From: JAAYXS01 sp043820985
GTDB lineage: Bacteria > Planctomycetota > Phycisphaerae > UBA1845 > Fen-1342
Assembly: GCA_043820985.1 (NCBI GenBank)
Contig: JBDRDH010000032.1
Coordinates: 27,966-91,965, forward strand
Direction: 5' to 3'
DNA length: 64,000 nt
Positions 61,385-64,000 of the stretch are shown in pieces (within the stretch, counting starts at the first letter, position 1; each line of letters starts with the position of its first letter). A program made the translations under genes and the position numbers. The notes below the pieces were generated by a model that was not told the DNA's origin, did not search any database, and saw only the letters and a program-made list of their open reading frames with translations.

Positions 61385-62056
61385 ATGATGAGAAGTATTG
61401 GTATTAGCGCAACCCTGGTGGCTGCCCTCGGCTTGGCGTGCAGCGCATCTGCGGGCACCTGGACGGAGGTGGGCGACGCCGGCCACAACGGCATCGCCGA
61501 GGCTCAGCTCACGGATGGCAGCGGTCCGCTGGACGCGATCGTGGGCGTGATTGACGGCGTCTACCCCGACAACTGCGACATCGACTTGTTCGGCATCGAG
61601 ATCGTTGATTCGGATGCCTTCTACGCCAGCCTGCTCATCCCCGACGGCGGCAGCCACGATTTCGACGACACAGTCATGTGGCTCTTTGATGCCGACGGTT
61701 ATGGCGCGGTCAGGAACGATGATTGGGGACATAACGATGATTACTACGCTTCGCGGATCGATGCGGTAGGTGTGCCGGCCCCTGGCGTCTACTACCTCGG
61801 CGTTGCTGCATACTATTCCTACGCGAAGGATGCGAGTAACGGCCTGCTCTTCACTGGTAGTGGCTGGTTCCCGGGTGGTCATTTCCAGGAGATGCCCGAT
61901 CCCGATGCGGGGCCGCTCGACCATTGGACCGAGCACGGCTACGACGAGGGTGGTTACACCGTCGTGTTGAACGGAGCGGCGTTCCTGGTTCCCGAACCCG
62001 GCACCGCCATATTGCTGGCGATGGGCGGCTTGATGATGCTGCGACGCCGGCGGTAA
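61385..62056 (+). CDS. Exported protein with PEP-CTERM sorting signal
   Basis: 223 residues from the ATG behind GAGGAG. Signal peptide MRSIGISATLVAALGLACSA, then an unrecognised beta domain with HNGIAEAQLTDGSGP. The C-terminus is VPEPGTAILLAMGGLMMLRR plus RR: PEP motif, hydrophobic helix and Arg tail, the signal handled by exosortase (EpsH-type). Exosortase is not in the window. It is the only PEP-CTERM protein among the dockerin-type neighbours. Confidence 0.85.
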   Translation: MMRSIGISATLVAALGLACSASAGTWTEVGDAGHNGIAEAQLTDGSGPLDAIVGVIDGVYPDNCDIDLFGIEIVDSDAFYASLLIPDGGSHDFDDTVMWLFDADGYGAVRNDDWGHNDDYYASRIDAVGVPAPGVYYLGVAAYYSYAKDASNGLLFTGSGWFPGGHFQEMPDPDAGPLDHWTEHGYDEGGYTVVLNGAAFLVPEPGTAILLAMGGLMMLRRRR

Positions 62057-62308
62057 GGCCGGGGTGTGGGGGTTGTGCGGAGACGCAGCGTGCACGGCGC
62101 AACGCCCACGCGAAGGCAATGTGCAACGGTTGGTGCGGCGTCGCTCTTCGGCTCGTGTCAGGAGTGATGCCGGGCGACATGGGTTTTTCGCCGGAGGCGG
62201 CCGGCGCTGGTAAGAAGATGTGCGCGGACGAAAGGTCGGCTCTCGATGGCACCTGGCCTGAGTTGAGCGTCTGAGCCCAACGAGCATGACGTGAAAAGGA
62301 GAGATCGG

Positions 62309-63613
62309 ATGCGATATGGACGTACTTGGCGACAGATGGGGGTCCTGATGACGATGGTGGGGGCAGCGTTGGCCGCGGGAGCCAGCGCGCAGGACTACTA
62401 CACGATTATCGATATCGGTCCGGCCCGGGGGTTCGATGAGGGCCCCTGGGGTGTCAACAACGCCGGACAGGTAACCGGAGCCGTGGAAATGGAGGGCAAT
62501 CAAGACGCCCACGCGTTCCTCTGGACCGATGGCGTGCTCGAAGACTGCGGCACGCTGGCGTTCGGCGAGTTCAAGAGCCTCGGCTACGCAGTTAACGACA
62601 ACGAGCAGGTCGCGGGCTACTCGAAGATTCCCGGCGGGCAGAGTAGCCGAGCGATCCTGTGGCACCGCGATACCGGGCTGCTGGATCTGGGCACGCTGGG
62701 CGGGCCGTCCTCCTGGGCCTACGATCTGAACAACGCGGGCACCATCGTGGGAAACGCGAACACGGAGTATTACGTCGAAATCTGGCCGGGCCTCCTCGTG
62801 TATATCTCGCGCGCCTTCGTGTTGGACGAGATCGGCAACATGGTGAGCCTGGGTGTCCTGGGCGGCGATGAGTATTACGGGAGTGAAGCCTATGGCATAA
62901 ACTCCGCCGGTCAGATCGTCGGCGCGTCTCAACTTCCCAATCCGGATAATCCGGATGAGACGTGGGAGCATGCCTACCTATGGGAAGACGGCGTCATGAC
63001 GGACCTCGGAACTCTTCCCGGCGGTACGCAGAGCGAAGCGCAGGATATCAACGAATCGGGACAGATCGTGGGCTATGCCAGTAGCGCCGGCCACTTTCGC
63101 GCGTGCCTCTGGGAAGATGGGCCGCCGCGCAACCTCGGAACGCTGACGCCGGGTGACGAGCGCAGTGTCGCGTATGCAATCAATAACCTGGGGCAGATCG
63201 TCGGGCACTCAGGCAATATGGTCTTCGGCATCAAGGCGTTCCTGTGGGAAAGCAATGAGATGACCGATCTCAACACGCTACTGCCGCCCGAAGCTGACGT
63301 GACGCTTTGGTCGGCGCGCGACATCAACGACGCTGGCCGGATCGTCGCCTACGGCATGTTCGGGGACGACCCCGGCATTCTGGAAAACCGGCGTACGTTC
63401 GTTCTGATTCCGCCGCCGTCCATCGGCGACATGAACTGCGACGGGAACGTGAATGCGTACGACATTGATGGCTTCATCTGCGCGGTCAGTCCCGCCTGCG
63501 ACTACGAAGCGCTGTACCCCGAATGTGACCGCATGTTGGCCGACTGCAACGGCGACGGCGACGTGAACTCCTATGACATCGACAGTTTCATCGCCCTGGT
63601 CGGCGGGGGTTGA
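62309..63613 (+). CDS. HAF-repeat exported protein with dockerin-like tail, short-linker type
   Basis: 434 residues from the ATG behind AAAGGAGAG; a GTG at 62291 opens the frame. Signal peptide ends near ASAQDYYTII. The body has six or seven HAF-type repeats (GVNNAGQVTGAV, YDLNNAGTIVGNAN, YGINSAGQIVGAS, QDINESGQIVGYAS, YAINNLGQIVGHS). The tail DMNCDGNVNAYDIDGF, ACDYEALYPECDRMLA, DCNGDGDVNSYDIDSF is almost the same as in the 56421 protein, at DNA level too. The following 246 bp hold repeats and a hairpin. Confidence 0.87.
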   Translation: MRYGRTWRQMGVLMTMVGAALAAGASAQDYYTIIDIGPARGFDEGPWGVNNAGQVTGAVEMEGNQDAHAFLWTDGVLEDCGTLAFGEFKSLGYAVNDNEQVAGYSKIPGGQSSRAILWHRDTGLLDLGTLGGPSSWAYDLNNAGTIVGNANTEYYVEIWPGLLVYISRAFVLDEIGNMVSLGVLGGDEYYGSEAYGINSAGQIVGASQLPNPDNPDETWEHAYLWEDGVMTDLGTLPGGTQSEAQDINESGQIVGYASSAGHFRACLWEDGPPRNLGTLTPGDERSVAYAINNLGQIVGHSGNMVFGIKAFLWESNEMTDLNTLLPPEADVTLWSARDINDAGRIVAYGMFGDDPGILENRRTFVLIPPPSIGDMNCDGNVNAYDIDGFICAVSPACDYEALYPECDRMLADCNGDGDVNSYDIDSFIALVGGG

Positions 63614-63619
63614 GGAAGG

Positions 63620-63667
63620 CGACCAGGTAAAGAGGCAACCAGGCAACGAGGCAGTCAGGCAACGAGG
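63620..63667. repeat. Degenerate AACGAGGCA-type tandem repeat
   Basis: About 48 bp of ACCAGG, AGGCAACCAGGCAACGAGG and CAGTCAGGCAACGAGG in imperfect tandem. It starts with a version of the GACCAGGTAAA seen after the dockerin genes at 49096 and 53159. Confidence 0.5.
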
Positions 63668-63690
63668 TAGCGGCCGAGCCGTGGATCTGG

Positions 63691-63712
63691 CCGCGCGCGG
63701 TGACGCGCGCGG
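63691..63712. terminator. Perfect 9-bp CG hairpin after the HAF-repeat gene
   Basis: CCGCGCGCG, loop GTGA, CGCGCGCGG. It is a very stable stem but has no T tract (TAACTCAATATCCC follows), so termination is possible but not assured. Confidence 0.45.
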
Positions 63713-63859
63713 TAACTCAATATCCCGAAACCACATTTCTGCCGGCGTTCTTACCAACAGGACACACTGACACTAAAATAAAACAGTCTTGTGTCATTTG
63801 CGCTGGTATCAGATGGAGACAGGGTGTCTTCATTGTTCTGTATGGCGTGAGGATTTGCA

Positions 63860-64000
63860 ATGGCTAAGCTCAATCGGCGACAATTCATTGGACGGAGCGC
63901 GGGGCTGGTGGCGGGGTTTACCATTTTGCCGCGGCGGGTGCTGGGTGGGCCGGGTTACCAGGCGCCGAGCGAGACGCTGAACATCGCCGGCATCGGGGTA
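63860..64000 (+). CDS. Tat-exported Gfo/Idh/MocA-family oxidoreductase, N-terminal fragment (runs off the right edge)
   Basis: 47 residues to the window end. The Tat motif RRQFIGRSAGLVAG is followed by LPRRVLGGPGYQAPSETLNI and AGIGV, the opening beta strand of the Rossmann fold. In planctomycetes this arrangement is common for exported NAD(P)-binding dehydrogenases on sugars. The catalytic part lies outside the window. GTGAGGA precedes the ATG. Confidence 0.8.
   Translation, partial: MAKLNRRQFIGRSAGLVAGFTILPRRVLGGPGYQAPSETLNIAGIGV

Noticed and set aside
61310..62971. Long minus-strand open frame of 553 codons
   Set aside because: It is antisense to the PEP-CTERM gene and the HAF-repeat gene, has no domain or start signal, and arises from high GC at the third codon position.

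Overview
The window looks like chromosomal DNA of a planctomycete, most likely near Phycisphaerae. The grounds are many exported proteins ending in paired EF-hand (dockerin-like) modules of the form DMNCDG...NAYDIDGF, a PEP-CTERM protein, a TIGR03790-type protein, ASPIC/UnbV and FG-GAP propeller proteins, a Tat-exported Gfo/Idh/MocA-type oxidoreductase at the right edge, sigma-70 factors with unusual N-terminal extensions, and many short palindromic intergenic repeats. The assignment rests on recognised families; no database was searched.

Region 1 (1-7.3 kb) is housekeeping: the 5' end of a transhydrogenase alpha subunit, nadD, a TPR protein, a sigma-70 factor, a methyltransferase, a GNAT acetyltransferase, a Memo-family protein and parB. 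Two perfect 16-bp parS palindromes flank the memo-parB pair, but parA is absent. Region 2 (7.5-12.1 kb) is accessory: a small unknown ORF, a sulfatase-fold lipoprotein with Thr in place of the formylglycine residue, an intact IS of about 1.5 kb whose terminal repeat supplies the sulfatase stop codon, transposon-related short repeats and a decaying zinc-ribbon gene. Region 3 (12.1-23.4 kb) holds an M50 protease/Nudix pair, a tandem repeat, a cluster with two FtsX/MacB-like permeases and one ATPase, a MocR regulator with a clear promoter and a branched-chain aminotransferase.

Region 4 (23.7-39.7 kb) carries envelope and information-processing genes: a VKOR-DsbA fusion, an OmpA-like lipoprotein, an HTH-acidic-membrane protein, RNase Y, an orphan beta-class DNA methyltransferase, a Mut7-C nuclease-like protein, hypoxanthine phosphoribosyltransferase, an HDOD protein, a YebC-type regulator and glutamine synthetase. 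Region 5 (40-46.3 kb) is a signalling block on the minus strand: a sigma-70 factor with an N-terminal HTH, two Rcp-like receivers, a PAS histidine kinase and a REC-PAS-AAA+-Fis activator.

Region 6 (46.9-63.6 kb) is a secretome cluster. Six plus-strand proteins carry closely related C-terminal double EF-hand cassettes in two subtypes behind unrelated N-terminal domains (unassigned, TIGR03790-like, beta-propeller, FG-GAP plus beta-helix, VCBS, HAF repeats). A seventh, minus-strand protein has a different dockerin type, and a PEP-CTERM protein sits among them. Near-identical cassette DNA and shared 3' flanks suggest the tail spreads as a mobile sorting or attachment module. This is the best candidate for an undescribed system in the window.
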